Assembly (NCBI GenBank): GCA_017465825.1
Contig: JAFTVI010000032.1
Coordinates: forward strand, 1-62,121
Source of the DNA: Clostridia bacterium
GTDB taxonomy: Bacteria; Bacillota; Clostridia; Oscillospirales; Acutalibacteraceae
Direction: 5' to 3'
DNA length: 62,121 nt
Shown: piece by piece, positions 34,214 to 44,270 of the stretch
How positions within the stretch are numbered: the stretch's first letter is position 1
How the letters are laid out: each line of letters starts with the position of its first letter
Position numbers and translations under genes: made by a program
The notes under the pieces: model-generated
Databases searched by the model: none
Told to the model about the DNA's origin: nothing
The model's input: only the letters and a program-made list of their open reading frames with translations

Positions 34214-35347
34214 TTGGCAAACAACATTATTGATCTCAGGAATATTTCCGTTACATTCGACGGAGAACAGATACTTAAAAATTTAAATCTTCAGATCGAG
34301 GATAAAGAGTTTCTTACCCTGCTGGGTCCATCCGGATGCGGTAAAACAACCACGCTCCGTATTATTGCAGGCTTTTTACAGCCTGACAGCGGCGATGTTA
34401 TCTTCGACGGTAAGTTAATTAATGGTGTTCCTGCACACAAGCGTCAGGTTAACACCATTTTTCAGCGTTATGCACTTTTTACGCACCTGAATGTTTTTGA
34501 AAACATTGCATTCGGTCTGCGTATAAAAAAGACACCCGAAAAAGAGATAAAGGCTACCGTTACGGAGATGCTCAATCTTGTTAACCTCAAAGGCTTTGAA
34601 ACAAGAAACATCAACACTCTTTCGGGCGGTCAGCAGCAGAGAGTTGCTATTGCCAGAGCTCTTGCTGTAAGACCGAGAGTGCTCCTGCTTGACGAGCCTC
34701 TGGGTGCGCTTGACCTTAAGCTGCGTAAGGATATGCAGAACGAGCTGAAAAATATACAGCAAAGATTGGGTATTACGTTTATATACGTTACCCACGACCA
34801 GGAGGAAGCTCTTTCAATGTCGGATAAGATCGTTGTTATGAACAACGGTGTTATTCAGCAGATAGGCACTCCCATTGACATATACAATGAACCCGAAAAC
34901 GCTTTTGTTGCCGACTTTATCGGCGAGAGCAACATTGTTGACGGCGTAATGAAAGAAGATTTCATCTGCGAATTTTCAGGTGCTACATTCAACTGTCTTG
35001 ACAAAGGCTTCGGCAAAAACGAGGCTGTTGACGTTGTTGTCCGTCCCGAGGACGTTGACGTTGTTCCATTTGAGCAGGGTATGCTCAGGGGTACCGTTAC
35101 ATCCGTTACATTCAAGGGTGTGCATTTTGAGATCATTGTTGACATCGGCGGTTTCAAGTGGATGATTCAGTCCACAGACGAGCAGTTTGTGGGTGATAAT
35201 ATAGGTCTGTACATTGAGCCTGATGCTATTCATATAATGAAAAAGAGTGAATACTCGGGTCTGTACGGCGATTTCAGCAGCTTCAGCGAAGAATTTGACG
35301 AGCTTTCCGATGTTAACGCCGAGCAGGAGGAGCAGGACGATGAATAA
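34214..35347 (+). CDS. potA: Spermidine/putrescine ABC transporter ATPase
   Basis: 377 residues. Walker [10 protein letters not shown] (38-46), Q-loop, signature [15 protein letters not shown] near 136, Walker [13 protein letters not shown] and the switch histidine in [10 protein letters not shown]-terminal TOBE domain of the PotA type follows ([14 protein letters not shown]). The tail ends in a run of acids. It powers polyamine uptake with PotBCD. Start is TTG 34214 behind GGAGAGGGG. Overlaps potB by 8 bp. Confidence 0.93.
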   Translation: MANNIIDLRNISVTFDGEQILKNLNLQIEDKEFLTLLGPSGCGKTTTLRIIAGFLQPDSGDVIFDGKLINGVPAHKRQVNTIFQRYALFTHLNVFENIAFGLRIKKTPEKEIKATVTEMLNLVNLKGFETRNINTLSGGQQQRVAIARALAVRPRVLLLDEPLGALDLKLRKDMQNELKNIQQRLGITFIYVTHDQEEALSMSDKIVVMNNGVIQQIGTPIDIYNEPENAFVADFIGESNIVDGVMKEDFICEFSGATFNCLDKGFGKNEAVDVVVRPEDVDVVPFEQGMLRGTVTSVTFKGVHFEIIVDIGGFKWMIQSTDEQFVGDNIGLYIEPDAIHIMKKSEYSGLYGDFSSFSEEFDELSDVNAEQEEQDDE

Positions 35348-36200
35348 GCTCTCCTCTCGCACAAGACAGGCGCTGACAGCTCCGTTTTCCGTCTGGATGG
35401 CAATTTTCGTACTTGTACCAATAGGTCTTGTTGTCTACTATGCTCTGACTGACGCAACGGGCGGCTTTACGCTGTCAAACCTTGCAAGCATATGGGAGTA
35501 CAGAAGCACATATCTTGTTTCAATAGAGCTTGCGCTTGTAGCAACGGTTATATGCCTTATTATGGCTTATCCGCTGGCTTACAGCATATCAAGAATGAAA
35601 GCACATTCTCAGTCGACAATGGTGCTTCTTGTTATGTTGCCTATGTGGATGAATTTTCTTATAAGAACATACGCCTGGATGACAATTCTCGAAGATACGG
35701 GACTTATAAACACATTCATAAAAAGCGTTTTAAGCCTTGTTGGGTATGAATTCGAAGGCTTTTCGATGATAAACACAAACGGTGCAATCGTATTAGGTAT
35801 GGTTTACAATTTCCTGCCCTACATGATTCTGCCCATTTACACCGTGCTGACGAAAATTGACCACAGCATTATTGAGGCGGCAAGGGATTTAGGCGCAAAC
35901 GGCTTTCATATTTTCACAAAAGTTCTTCTGCCCCAGAGTATCCCCGGTATTATTTCGGGTATAACAATGGTATTCGTGCCTGCCGTAAGTACGTTTGTTA
36001 TTTCCAAGCTTTTAGGCGGCGGTATGACCTATCTTATAGGCGACGTTATAGAAAACTACTTCCTCGGCAACACGGGCGAAGTAAACTACAACGTAGGTGC
36101 GGCACTTTCGCTTGTGCTTATGATTCTTATTCTCATTTCCTCGGGCATTATGAATCATTTTGATAAGGATGTCGAACCGGACGGAGGTGCGAAGAAATGA
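35340..36200 (+). CDS. potB: Spermidine/putrescine permease PotB
   Basis: 286 residues, six membrane helices. The permease EAA loop reads [25 protein letters not shown] near 175-199. PotB-like RTYAWMTIL precedes it. Start ATG 35340 behind AGGAGGAG; the frame is open further upstream inside potA, without a ribosome site. Overlaps potC by 4 bp. Confidence 0.92.
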   Translation: MNKLSSRTRQALTAPFSVWMAIFVLVPIGLVVYYALTDATGGFTLSNLASIWEYRSTYLVSIELALVATVICLIMAYPLAYSISRMKAHSQSTMVLLVMLPMWMNFLIRTYAWMTILEDTGLINTFIKSVLSLVGYEFEGFSMINTNGAIVLGMVYNFLPYMILPIYTVLTKIDHSIIEAARDLGANGFHIFTKVLLPQSIPGIISGITMVFVPAVSTFVISKLLGGGMTYLIGDVIENYFLGNTGEVNYNVGAALSLVLMILILISSGIMNHFDKDVEPDGGAKK

Positions 36201-37000
36201 AAAAGCTTTCAAAATTATATAATTTTCTCGTATTCGCATTTCTGTATGCACCGATCGTCGTTATGATCGTATACTCCTTTAACGGAATCAAAAGCCGTTC
36301 CGTTTTTTCAGGCTTTTCATTCCAATGGTATCAGGAACTTTTCAATGACGAAGTAATTATGAATTCGCTGTATGTTTCACTGCTGCTTGCGGTACTTGCG
36401 GCGATAATTTCAACAGTTATAGGCACTCTTGCGGCTGTAGGAATAAACGCTATGGGCGGCATAAAGAAAAAAGCAATGCTTGCTGTCAACAACATTCCTA
36501 TGGTCAACCCCGAAATCGTTACGGCGGTATCAATGATGATACTTTTCGTGTTCGTTATTTCAAAATTCAACTCAATGGAAATGGGATTCGGCACACTTCT
36601 TATATCTCACGTTACATTCTGTATTCCTTACGTAACGCTTGAGGTTCTGCCGAAAATCAGAGGAATGGATGCAAACATTTACAATGCGGCGCTTGATTTA
36701 GGCTGTCCGCCTGCAAAAGCATTCCTCAAGGTCGTTTTGCCGCAGATAAAGCCCGGTATCGTAACAGGCATGATAATGGCGTTCACGCTTTCACTTGACG
36801 ATTTCATTATCAGCTATTTCAACAGCGGCTCGGCGGTGCAGACACTTTCCGTTACCATTTATTCAATGACAAAAAAGCCTTACTCCCCTAAAATCAACGC
36901 GCTTTCCACACTTCTGTTCGCTACGATACTGATTCTGCTTATTATCATAAACGTACGCCAGAGCAGAGGAGATGCAAAGAAGAAAGGGGCAAAACGATGA
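36197..37000 (+). CDS. potC: Spermidine/putrescine permease PotC
   Basis: 267 residues, six membrane helices, with the EAA loop YNAALDLGCPPAKAFLKVVLP near 170-190 and the PotC segment FTLSLDDFIISYF. Begins in a 4-bp overlap with potB and itself overlaps potD by 4 bp, so the four genes are translationally coupled. Confidence 0.92.
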   Translation: MKKLSKLYNFLVFAFLYAPIVVMIVYSFNGIKSRSVFSGFSFQWYQELFNDEVIMNSLYVSLLLAVLAAIISTVIGTLAAVGINAMGGIKKKAMLAVNNIPMVNPEIVTAVSMMILFVFVISKFNSMEMGFGTLLISHVTFCIPYVTLEVLPKIRGMDANIYNAALDLGCPPAKAFLKVVLPQIKPGIVTGMIMAFTLSLDDFIISYFNSGSAVQTLSVTIYSMTKKPYSPKINALSTLLFATILILLIIINVRQSRGDAKKKGAKR

Positions 37001-38178
37001 AAAAAGCTCTTTCTTTTATTATTACAGCGGTGATGATATTATCATTGTCGGTATGTGCATTTGCCGAAGAAAAAGTAACGCTGAACGTGTACAACTGGGG
37101 CGAATATATCGATCAGGAGGTCATTGAGCTGTTTGAGGCTGAATATCCTGACATTACAGTAAACTACACCACCTATGACAGCAACGAATCAATGTATTCA
37201 AAAATGATTTCGGGTGCGGCAAGCTACGATGTGGTCATTCCCTCCGATTATATGGTTAGTAAGCTTATCAATGAGGATCTGATATACGAGCTTGATTTTG
37301 ACAACATTCCCAACTATCGGTATATCGGAGAAGCCTATAAAAATCAGGCACACGACCCCGAAAACAAATACTCCGTGCCCTATTTATGGGGAACGGTTGT
37401 AGTAATGTACAACTCGGCGTATGTTGACGAAGCAGATGTTGAAAATCAAAGCCTTGACCTTCTCTGGAACGAAAAATATGCAGGCAAAATACTGATGTTT
37501 GACAACCCGAGAGATGCATTCTGCCTTGCGCTTTTAAAGCTCGGCTATTCAATGAATTCCGAAACCCACAGCGAATGGGATGAGGCGGCTGTGCTTTTAA
37601 GCGAGCAGAAGCCGCTTGTTCAGGCTTACGTTATGGATGCAATATTTGACAAAATGGAGTCGGAAGAAGCCTGGATTGCTCCCTACTACGCAGGCGACGC
37701 CTATTATATTGCCGACGGCAATCCCAACATAAAGTATTACATTCCCTCAGAGGGTACAAATATGTTTATGGACTCAATGTGTATTCTCAACACATCGGAG
37801 CACAAGACAGAGGCGGAGCTGTTCATTAACTTTATGTGCGACCCCGAAATAAGCAGAATGAATGCCGAGGCGGTGGGCTACTCCACACCCAACACGGAAA
37901 CGCTTAAAATGCTTGATGAAGAGCTTATCGGCAATGATATACTCTACCCTTCCACAGAATTTCTAATTGAAAACACGGATGTTTTCAAAAACCTTTCTCA
38001 GTCCACACAGATTCTCCAGAGCAATCTGTGGACAAGTCTTAAAATTGAGGAATCGGCTGAAAGCTCTGCTCTCGACTGGATAGATATTTTCTGCATAGGT
38101 ATTGTTGCAATCGGTATCACATCGGCAGTTTATTTCGGAATCCGCAGTAAAAAGAGAAAAAAGCTCTGGAAATCATAG
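36997..38178 (+). CDS. potD: Polyamine-binding protein PotD with a C-terminal membrane anchor
   Basis: 393 residues. Signal peptide 1-23 (ends CAFA-EE), then the PotD/PotF fold opening LNVYNWGEYIDQEVIE, with YDVVIPSDYMV, VPYLWGT and the DNPRDAF segment. There is no usable lipobox. Instead a hydrophobic helix (about 362-383) and a basic end RSKKRKKLWKS close the protein, so it should be tethered by its C-terminus. In Gram-positives the binding protein is usually a lipoprotein. Followed 14 bp later by rimM. Confidence 0.9.
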   Translation: MKKALSFIITAVMILSLSVCAFAEEKVTLNVYNWGEYIDQEVIELFEAEYPDITVNYTTYDSNESMYSKMISGAASYDVVIPSDYMVSKLINEDLIYELDFDNIPNYRYIGEAYKNQAHDPENKYSVPYLWGTVVVMYNSAYVDEADVENQSLDLLWNEKYAGKILMFDNPRDAFCLALLKLGYSMNSETHSEWDEAAVLLSEQKPLVQAYVMDAIFDKMESEEAWIAPYYAGDAYYIADGNPNIKYYIPSEGTNMFMDSMCILNTSEHKTEAELFINFMCDPEISRMNAEAVGYSTPNTETLKMLDEELIGNDILYPSTEFLIENTDVFKNLSQSTQILQSNLWTSLKIEESAESSALDWIDIFCIGIVAIGITSAVYFGIRSKKRKKLWKS

Positions 38179-38192
38179 GATGATATAATATT

Positions 38193-38732
38193 ATGTTAAA
38201 ACAGTATCTTGAAATCGGTCAGATTGTATCAACGCACGGCGTTAAAGGTGAACTGCGTGTGAATCCCTGGTGCGATTCGCCCGAATTTATGAAAAAATTC
38301 AAAACCCTTTATTTTGATGCAAACGGCGAAAAAGCGGCAAAGGTTGTCGCTTGCCGTCCTCACGGAAACATTGTCATTCTCAAGCTCGAGGGCATTGACA
38401 CCGTTGAGCAGGCTCAGAAAATGAGGAACAAAGTCCTCTTTATGAACCGCAAGGATGCAAAAATCAAAAAAGGCGATTGGTTTATTCAGGATCTTATCGG
38501 CTGTACAGTATACGATGCCGACGACAATTCCGTTATTTACGGCACTCTTACGGATGTTGCACAGACAGGTGCAAACGATATATGGTACATTGAAAAAGAC
38601 GGCAAGGAGTATATAATTCCCGCAATAGAGGATGTTGTTATCAGTGTTGACGCCGAGAATGACAGCATTTTTATAAGACCGCTCAAAGGCATTTTTGACG
38701 AGCCTGAAGAAATCAAGGGGGGAATAAAATGA
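38193..38732 (+). CDS. rimM: Ribosome maturation factor RimM
   Basis: 179 residues, the usual length. N-terminal [21 protein letters not shown] and the C-terminal PRC-barrel segment [10 protein letters not shown] identify RimM, which assists 30S head assembly through S19. Overlaps trmD by 4 bp. The common neighbours rpsP and rplS are missing; the pair lies directly behind potD with no terminator between. Confidence 0.93.
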   Translation: MLKQYLEIGQIVSTHGVKGELRVNPWCDSPEFMKKFKTLYFDANGEKAAKVVACRPHGNIVILKLEGIDTVEQAQKMRNKVLFMNRKDAKIKKGDWFIQDLIGCTVYDADDNSVIYGTLTDVAQTGANDIWYIEKDGKEYIIPAIEDVVISVDAENDSIFIRPLKGIFDEPEEIKGGIK

Positions 38733-39418
38733 GAATAGATATTCTTACCCTGTTCCCCGAAATGTGCCAAAACGTGTATTCGGAAAGCATCATAGGCAGG
38801 TCTATTGCAAAGGGGCTTATTGAGATAAACGCGCGCAACATCCGTGATTACTCAGCGAGCAAGCACAAAAATGTTGACGATACGCCCTACGGCGGCGGTA
38901 TGGGTATGGTTATGCAGGCTCAGCCTATATATGACTGTTTTATGTCGCTGTGCGAAGAAATCGGCACAAAACCGCATCTTATATATATGTCGCCTCAGGG
39001 TCAGGTGCTCACACAGGACAAAGTAAAACAGCTTGCAAAGCTTGACAATATTGCCATTCTGTGCGGACACTACGAGGGCGTTGACGAAAGAGTTATTGAA
39101 GCTATCGTTGACGAGGAAATCTCCATAGGTGACTATGTTCTTACCGGCGGCGAGTTGCCTGCTCTCGTATTGGCTGATTCCGTTGCAAGAATGCTCCCCG
39201 GCGTGCTTGCAAACGACGAAGCAATGGAGCAAGAGAGCCATTACAGCGGATTGCTCGAATACCCTCAATACACAAAGCCTGCCGAATGGAACGGTATGGC
39301 GGTACCCGACATACTGCTTTCGGGGCATCACGCAAACATCGAAAAATGGCGGAATGAGCAATCGTTAAAACGCACAAAAGAAAAACGTCCCGATTTATAC
39401 AAAAAGCATTGCAATTGA
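38729..39418 (+). CDS. trmD: tRNA (guanine-N1)-methyltransferase
   Basis: 229-residue SPOUT enzyme that forms m1G37. [13 protein letters not shown] at the N-terminus, [13 protein letters not shown], the knot [11 protein letters not shown] and [15 protein letters not shown] are all intact. No convincing terminator follows in the 249-bp gap before the HPr gene, which is AT-rich and otherwise empty except for the HPr promoter. Confidence 0.95.
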   Translation: MRIDILTLFPEMCQNVYSESIIGRSIAKGLIEINARNIRDYSASKHKNVDDTPYGGGMGMVMQAQPIYDCFMSLCEEIGTKPHLIYMSPQGQVLTQDKVKQLAKLDNIAILCGHYEGVDERVIEAIVDEEISIGDYVLTGGELPALVLADSVARMLPGVLANDEAMEQESHYSGLLEYPQYTKPAEWNGMAVPDILLSGHHANIEKWRNEQSLKRTKEKRPDLYKKHCN

Positions 39419-39594
39419 CATTAATTTCCGTTTTTTGGCTTAAATTGTAAAATTTTACTGATTTTTTTAGTTTGTTTATCTAAAACCGAACAAAAAAACC
39501 TGTCAATTTGCACAAAGTTTCAATCTCAACTTTTCAAAGGTTTAGTATTACATCCGATTTTTATAAATTTGGCAATTATGTGATAATTAAATCA

Positions 39595-39622
39595 TTGACG
39601 AAACAAAGTTTTGTGGTATAAT
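39595..39622 (+). promoter_or_regulatory. Promoter of the HPr gene
   Basis: TTGACG (39595-39600), 16 bp, TATAAT (39617-39622), 45 bp before the start codon. Confidence 0.75.
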
Positions 39623-39667
39623 ATGTACTGTGAATTTAAAATTTATTTGATGAGGAGTAATAGCCTT

Positions 39668-39931
39668 ATGTTCGTAAAAGATGTTGTTGTTGAGAATCAG
39701 GTTGGACTTCACGCTCGTCCCGCAACTTTCTTTATCCAGAAAGCAAATGAATTCAAATCATCAATCTGGGTTGAAAAGCAGGAACGCAGAGCTAATGCAA
39801 AAAGCCTTCTCGGTGTTCTTTCACTCGGCATTATGGGTGGCACAGAGATCAGAATTATTGCAGGCGGTACAGATGAGCAGGAAGCTGTAGAAGCTCTTGC
39901 TAAGCTTGTAGAATCCGGTTTCGCTGAATAA
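39668..39931 (+). CDS. ptsH: Phosphocarrier protein HPr
   Basis: 87 residues. The PTS phosphorylation site His15 (VGLHARPAT) and the HPr-kinase site Ser46 (AKSLLGVLSLG) are both present, so it can serve phosphotransfer and, as P-Ser-HPr, CcpA-type catabolite control. It is a single gene with its own promoter and terminator; ptsI is not adjacent. Start ATG 39668 behind GAGGAG. Confidence 0.92.
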   Translation: MFVKDVVVENQVGLHARPATFFIQKANEFKSSIWVEKQERRANAKSLLGVLSLGIMGGTEIRIIAGGTDEQEAVEALAKLVESGFAE

Positions 39932-39950
39932 TCAAAACAAACGGATAATT

Positions 39951-39977
39951 ACGGTACACTCGGTGTGCCGTTTTTTT
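39951..39977 (+). terminator. Terminator of the HPr gene
   Basis: ACGGTACAC-tcg-GTGTGCCGT then TTTTTT. Confidence 0.9.
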
Positions 39978-40005
39978 CATAATGTTATATCAGGGAGGTG
40001 CTGTT

Positions 40006-41853
40006 ATGGATGAACGACTCAGGAGACTGAGAACAAAAGCGATGAAACTGCCGCTTGAGCCGGGCGTATATATAATGAAAGATAAAACGAACAAAATCAT
40101 ATATATAGGCAAGGCAAAAGCTCTCAAAAACAGGGTAAGCCAATATTTCGGCTCACAGAATAACCACACCGTCAAGGTGCGCAAAATGGTTGAGAATGTG
40201 GCGGATTTTGACTACATTATTGTTAAAAGCGAGTTTGAGGCTCTTGTGCTCGAATGCAGTCTTATCAAGCAACACACGCCTAAATACAATATACTGCTCA
40301 AGGATGACAAGGGTTATCACTATATAAAAATTGCGGGCACGGACTGGAAAAATCTTTCCTCCGAAAAGCAGAAGTTTGATGACGGAGCAAAATATTTAGG
40401 CCCTTACACAAGCTCGGACTGCGTATCAAAAAGTGTAACCGAAGCTTGCAAGATATTCAGGCTCCCCTCCTGCTCTAAGGTATTCCCCCGTGATATAAAA
40501 AAATCGGGCAGACCCTGTCTTAATTATTACATCAAACAGTGCTCCGCTCCCTGTTGCGGAAAAATTTCACGGGAAGAACACAACGCCGCTGTTGAGAATG
40601 CTGTCAGATTCATCACAGGCGGTAACGATACAATTGTCCGCGAGCTGAAAAAGCAGATGGAGCAAGCCGCAGAGAATCTTGAATTTGAAAAGGCGGCGGC
40701 ATTGAGAGATACCGTTCAGGCATTGGAAAAAACATCGAAAAAGCAGAATGTCGTGTCACAGAAAACGAAGGAACAGGATGTTTTTGCATTCTGTGAAGCG
40801 GCGGATAAAATCTGTATGTCCGTTCTGCGTTTTTCACAGGGCAGACTGTACGACAGTGAATATTTCTTTACCGATGCATTGGAGGATATGCCCGTTGTAA
40901 GGGAAAAGATGATTGCGGATTACTACTCTTTCCGCGACGGTATTCCTGCAAATATTGCCGTTGACGGAGAAATTGACGGGCTTGAAGCTCTCAGCGAATT
41001 TGTGGCTCAAAAAAGAGGTAAAAACGTAAGAATCTACATTCCCGAAAAAGGCGAAAACGCAAGTCTTGTGGATTTGGCAAGGTCAAATGCGGCAGAAAAG
41101 CTGGCTCAGCACATAGGCAGAACAGGCAAATCCGTTGCCGCGCTTGACGAGCTTGCTACACTCTTAGGTCTTGATAAAACTCCCGAATACATTGAATCCT
41201 ACGATATTTCGCACACAGACGGTGCAGACAATGTGGCAGGTATGATAGTTTTCAAAGACGGAAAACCATTCAAAAGCGGATACAGACATTTTCAGATAAA
41301 AGGATTTTCGGGTCAGGACGACTACCGTTCAATGGAAGAGGTACTGACAAGACGGTTCAATGAATATGAATTACACAAAAATGACGGTGAGGACTCCGGT
41401 TTCGGCAGAAAACCCGACCTTATTCTGCTTGACGGCGGCATAGGTCAGGTCAATGCAGTAAAACCCGTGCTTGACAGATTCGGTCTTTCGGATATTCCCC
41501 TTTTCGGTATGGTCAAGGACAACAAGCACCGCACAAGAGCGATAGCAACGGGCGGCGGTGAAATAACAATAAACGACAAGCGCAGAGCATTTACTCTTGT
41601 TTCGGATATTCAGGAGGAGGTTCACCGATTTTCCGTTGAATACCACAGAAAGAAACAGGCAAAAACGCTCACAGCTATGACGTTAACGGAGATTGAGGGT
41701 GTGGGTAAGGAAAGAGCAAAAACCTTACTTTCTCACTTCAAAACACATTCTGCAATCAGAAAAGCATCCGTCGAACAGCTTTGCGAAGTAAAAGGCATAA
41801 GCAGAAAGACGGCTGAAAATATATACAGATTCTATAACGGAGAAAACGAATGA
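40006..41853 (+). CDS. uvrC: Excinuclease ABC subunit C
   Basis: 615 residues. The GIY-YIG nuclease (GVYIMKDKTNKIIYIGKAK, 19-37), a UVR motif near 205-240, the RNase-H-like C-terminal nuclease (SYDISHTDGADNVAGMIVF) and helix-hairpin-helix end (ALLSHFKT-like) are in order. It makes both incisions in nucleotide-excision repair. Start ATG 40006 behind GGGAGGTG. Overlaps the HAD gene by 4 bp. Confidence 0.95.
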   Translation: MDERLRRLRTKAMKLPLEPGVYIMKDKTNKIIYIGKAKALKNRVSQYFGSQNNHTVKVRKMVENVADFDYIIVKSEFEALVLECSLIKQHTPKYNILLKDDKGYHYIKIAGTDWKNLSSEKQKFDDGAKYLGPYTSSDCVSKSVTEACKIFRLPSCSKVFPRDIKKSGRPCLNYYIKQCSAPCCGKISREEHNAAVENAVRFITGGNDTIVRELKKQMEQAAENLEFEKAAALRDTVQALEKTSKKQNVVSQKTKEQDVFAFCEAADKICMSVLRFSQGRLYDSEYFFTDALEDMPVVREKMIADYYSFRDGIPANIAVDGEIDGLEALSEFVAQKRGKNVRIYIPEKGENASLVDLARSNAAEKLAQHIGRTGKSVAALDELATLLGLDKTPEYIESYDISHTDGADNVAGMIVFKDGKPFKSGYRHFQIKGFSGQDDYRSMEEVLTRRFNEYELHKNDGEDSGFGRKPDLILLDGGIGQVNAVKPVLDRFGLSDIPLFGMVKDNKHRTRAIATGGGEITINDKRRAFTLVSDIQEEVHRFSVEYHRKKQAKTLTAMTLTEIEGVGKERAKTLLSHFKTHSAIRKASVEQLCEVKGISRKTAENIYRFYNGENE

Positions 41854-42500
41854 AGGATACGGTAATTTTTGACCTTGACGGCACTCTGCTTGACACTCTC
41901 AAGGACCTTACACTTGGTGTAAATCACGCATTGAGACTTCACGGTATGCCGGAGAGAACAATTGATGAAATACGCGGTTTCATAGGTAACGGCGTACCCA
42001 CGCTTGTAAAGCGGTCTGTGCCTGAGAATACGCCTCAGGATGTGCTCGGGCAGTGCATTGAGGATATGCGAACATACTACTCTGCTCATTCAACGGATAA
42101 CACAAAACCCTACGACGGAATTTGTGAATTACTTGAAAAGCTGAGAAAGAACGGTATTAAAACGGCTGTTGTTACAAACAAGCTCGAATCCGTTGCCCGG
42201 GACTTATGCAAAGAGATTTTCGGAGATGTATTCACCTGTGTTATCGGCGACAACGGAGTTGACAGACGAAAGCCCGCGCCCGATAATGTTTTCAGGGCGT
42301 TGAAAGAGCTCGGAAGTGATGCATCCTCGGCATATTATGTGGGCGATTCGGATGTGGATATGATTACAGCCGAAAATGCAGGAATCGAAAGCATCGGTGT
42401 TCTCTGGGGATTCAGAGGCAGAGAAACGCTTACTGAGAGCGGCGCAATGTATATTGCAGAAAACACAGACGAGCTTTTTTCAATTATCACAAAAAGCTAA
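41850..42500 (+). CDS. HAD-family hydrolase (phosphoglycolate phosphatase-like)
   Basis: 216 residues. HAD motifs: IFDLDGTLLDT (6-16), VVTNK (motif II), RRKPAPDN (motif III lysine) and GDSDVDMITAENAG (motif IV). The alpha-helical cap is type C1, as in Gph. Activity on phosphoglycolate or a related small phosphate is inferred. Coupled to uvrC by a 4-bp overlap. Confidence 0.85.
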   Translation: MKDTVIFDLDGTLLDTLKDLTLGVNHALRLHGMPERTIDEIRGFIGNGVPTLVKRSVPENTPQDVLGQCIEDMRTYYSAHSTDNTKPYDGICELLEKLRKNGIKTAVVTNKLESVARDLCKEIFGDVFTCVIGDNGVDRRKPAPDNVFRALKELGSDASSAYYVGDSDVDMITAENAGIESIGVLWGFRGRETLTESGAMYIAENTDELFSIITKS

Positions 42501-42526
42501 ATATTTATAAATTTTTGTTTTTGCTA

Positions 42527-42556
42527 TTGACAAATTAACTTATAAAATGCGATAAT
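42527..42556 (+). promoter_or_regulatory. Promoter of the rsmD-coaD operon
   Basis: TTGACA (42527-42532), 18 bp, GATAAT (42551-42556). Confidence 0.6.
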
Positions 42557-42588
42557 GAACTAAGATATGTACAGATTCGGAGTGTATT

Positions 42589-43131
42589 ATGAGAGTTATC
42601 ACAGGAACGGCAAAAGGCAGACGCCTTATAACCCTTGAGGGCGAAGACATACGCCCTACCGCTGACAAGGTCAAGGGAGCAATATTCAATTCGATTCAGT
42701 TTGATATTGAAGGCAGAGCTGTTCTGGACCTGTTTGCAGGCTCAGGTCAGCTTGGCATAGAGGCTCTCAGCAGAGGTGCACAAAAGGCTGTATTTATTGA
42801 TTTAAGCCGAAAAGCGGTACAGGTTGTAACAGAAAATCTTGAGCATTGCAATTTAAAAGAAAATTCAACGGTTTTCAACGGGGATTCACTTTCCTACCTT
42901 AAAACCACACGTGAAAAGTTCGATATTATTTTTATCGACCCGCCTTACAACAAACAGCTTACGGCAAAAGCACTTCCCCTTGCACTCGGCGTTATCAATG
43001 AGGGCGGTATCATAGTATGCGAAACTGCAAGCGATGAAGAACTGCCCGAAAAAATCGGCAGCTTTGAGGTTGTCAAGAGTGACAGATACTCCAAGACAAA
43101 GCTTACCGTTTACCGCTACTGCGAGGAATGA
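42589..43131 (+). CDS. rsmD: 16S rRNA (guanine(966)-N2)-methyltransferase
   Basis: 180 residues. N-terminal MRVITGTAKGRRL, RPTADKVKGAIFNSI, SAM motif VLDLFAGSGQLGIEALSRGA and catalytic DPPYNK. Classic partner of coaD, which follows 13 bp later. Confidence 0.93.
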   Translation: MRVITGTAKGRRLITLEGEDIRPTADKVKGAIFNSIQFDIEGRAVLDLFAGSGQLGIEALSRGAQKAVFIDLSRKAVQVVTENLEHCNLKENSTVFNGDSLSYLKTTREKFDIIFIDPPYNKQLTAKALPLALGVINEGGIIVCETASDEELPEKIGSFEVVKSDRYSKTKLTVYRYCEE

Positions 43132-43144
43132 AAGGATGACTGCT

Positions 43145-43636
43145 ATGAGCAGAACAGCCGTTTATCCGGGCAGCTTCGATCCGGTAACAAACGGACATCT
43201 TGATATAATCAAAAGAGCGTCAAAGATGTTTGACAAGGTAATAGTATTGGTTTCCTACAACCCTAAAAAGAGCGGCGGAACCTTCCCTATTCCCGAAAGA
43301 GTTGAATTTATAAGGCGAAGTATCAGCGATTTACCCAACGTAGCTGTAGATTCATACACAGGTCTGCTTGCGGATTATGTAAAAATCGCAGGAGCATCCG
43401 CCATTGTAAAAGGTCTGAGAGCTGTTTCCGACTTTGAGGATGAATTCCAGCAGGCTCTTATCAACAGACAGCTTGCACCCGAGGTTGACACGGTCTTCCT
43501 TGTTTCAAGCCTTGAAAATATGTATTTGAGCTCCAGCGCAGTGAAAGAAATTTGTGCGCTCGGCGGTGAAATAAGCAATTTCGTACCTGCCGAAATCGCA
43601 CCTGATATAATAAAAAAGCTATCCAGTCACAAATAA
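43145..43636 (+). CDS. coaD: Phosphopantetheine adenylyltransferase
   Basis: 163 residues. AVYPGSFDPVTNGHLDII carries the nucleotidyltransferase T/HxGH motif, and VKGLRAVSDFEDEFQQA and YLSSSAVKEI complete the CoaD pattern. It makes dephospho-CoA from phosphopantetheine and ATP. Start ATG 43145 behind AAAGGA; an ATG at 43136 is in frame but lies on the ribosome site. Confidence 0.93.
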   Translation: MSRTAVYPGSFDPVTNGHLDIIKRASKMFDKVIVLVSYNPKKSGGTFPIPERVEFIRRSISDLPNVAVDSYTGLLADYVKIAGASAIVKGLRAVSDFEDEFQQALINRQLAPEVDTVFLVSSLENMYLSSSAVKEICALGGEISNFVPAEIAPDIIKKLSSHK

Positions 43637-43657
43637 TACAACACGGAGGAAAAAGAT

Positions 43658-44218
43658 ATGAATTACGAGGAAATTATTGAAAAAATTGAAGACATACTTG
43701 AAGCAAGTAAGCCTTCATTCGGCAGTAACGGCAAGGTAAAGGTTGACGGTGCCGCAATCCACGAATGTCTTGAAGAGTTAAGCTCATCAATCCCCAATGA
43801 AATTATTCAGGCAAGAAAAATCGTTGCAGAAAGAAGAGAAATTTTACAGGCTGCTCAGGAAACTGCAAGCAAAATCGTAAACGATGCTCAGATTAAAGCT
43901 GAAGAGCTTACAGAAGAGCACGAAATCACCCGCTCCGCAAAGGATGCCGCTGTTAAAATTCTCAACGAAACCAACGATAAGGCAAAAGAGATCATCACAG
44001 AGGCAAATGCAGAGGCTGAAAACAGAGAGAATTCAGCTAAAGCCTGGTCATACGAAATGCGTTCATCCGCAAGCACTTTTGCAGTTAATCTGCTCAGCGA
44101 ATGTATCACATATCTTGACAAGAACATAAGTATGTTTGAACAGAGCCGTGAAAACGCACAGATGATCCTCAGCAAAGTTCAGCAGATTTCAATCAAAACT
44201 CCCGAAGATCAGGAATAA
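43658..44218 (+). CDS. Coiled-coil protein, DivIVA/ATPase-subunit-like
   Basis: 186 residues, almost entirely helical, with alanine- and glutamate-rich heptads from about 45 to 180 and no signal peptide. N-terminal MNYEEIIEKIEDILEASK. Length and composition recall DivIVA-like or V-ATPase subunit E/H-like proteins often found after coaD in clostridia; a specific role is not known. Preceded by GGAGG. Confidence 0.65.
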   Translation: MNYEEIIEKIEDILEASKPSFGSNGKVKVDGAAIHECLEELSSSIPNEIIQARKIVAERREILQAAQETASKIVNDAQIKAEELTEEHEITRSAKDAAVKILNETNDKAKEIITEANAEAENRENSAKAWSYEMRSSASTFAVNLLSECITYLDKNISMFEQSRENAQMILSKVQQISIKTPEDQE

Positions 44219-44270
44219 AATTTAATGCACCTTGCATATCAGTTAATGAGTATTTATGCGAGGTGCTGTT

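Noticed and set aside
39419-39594. Riboswitch or small RNA between trmD and the HPr gene
   Set aside because: The stretch is AT-rich without convincing stems, and the HPr promoter accounts for its right end.
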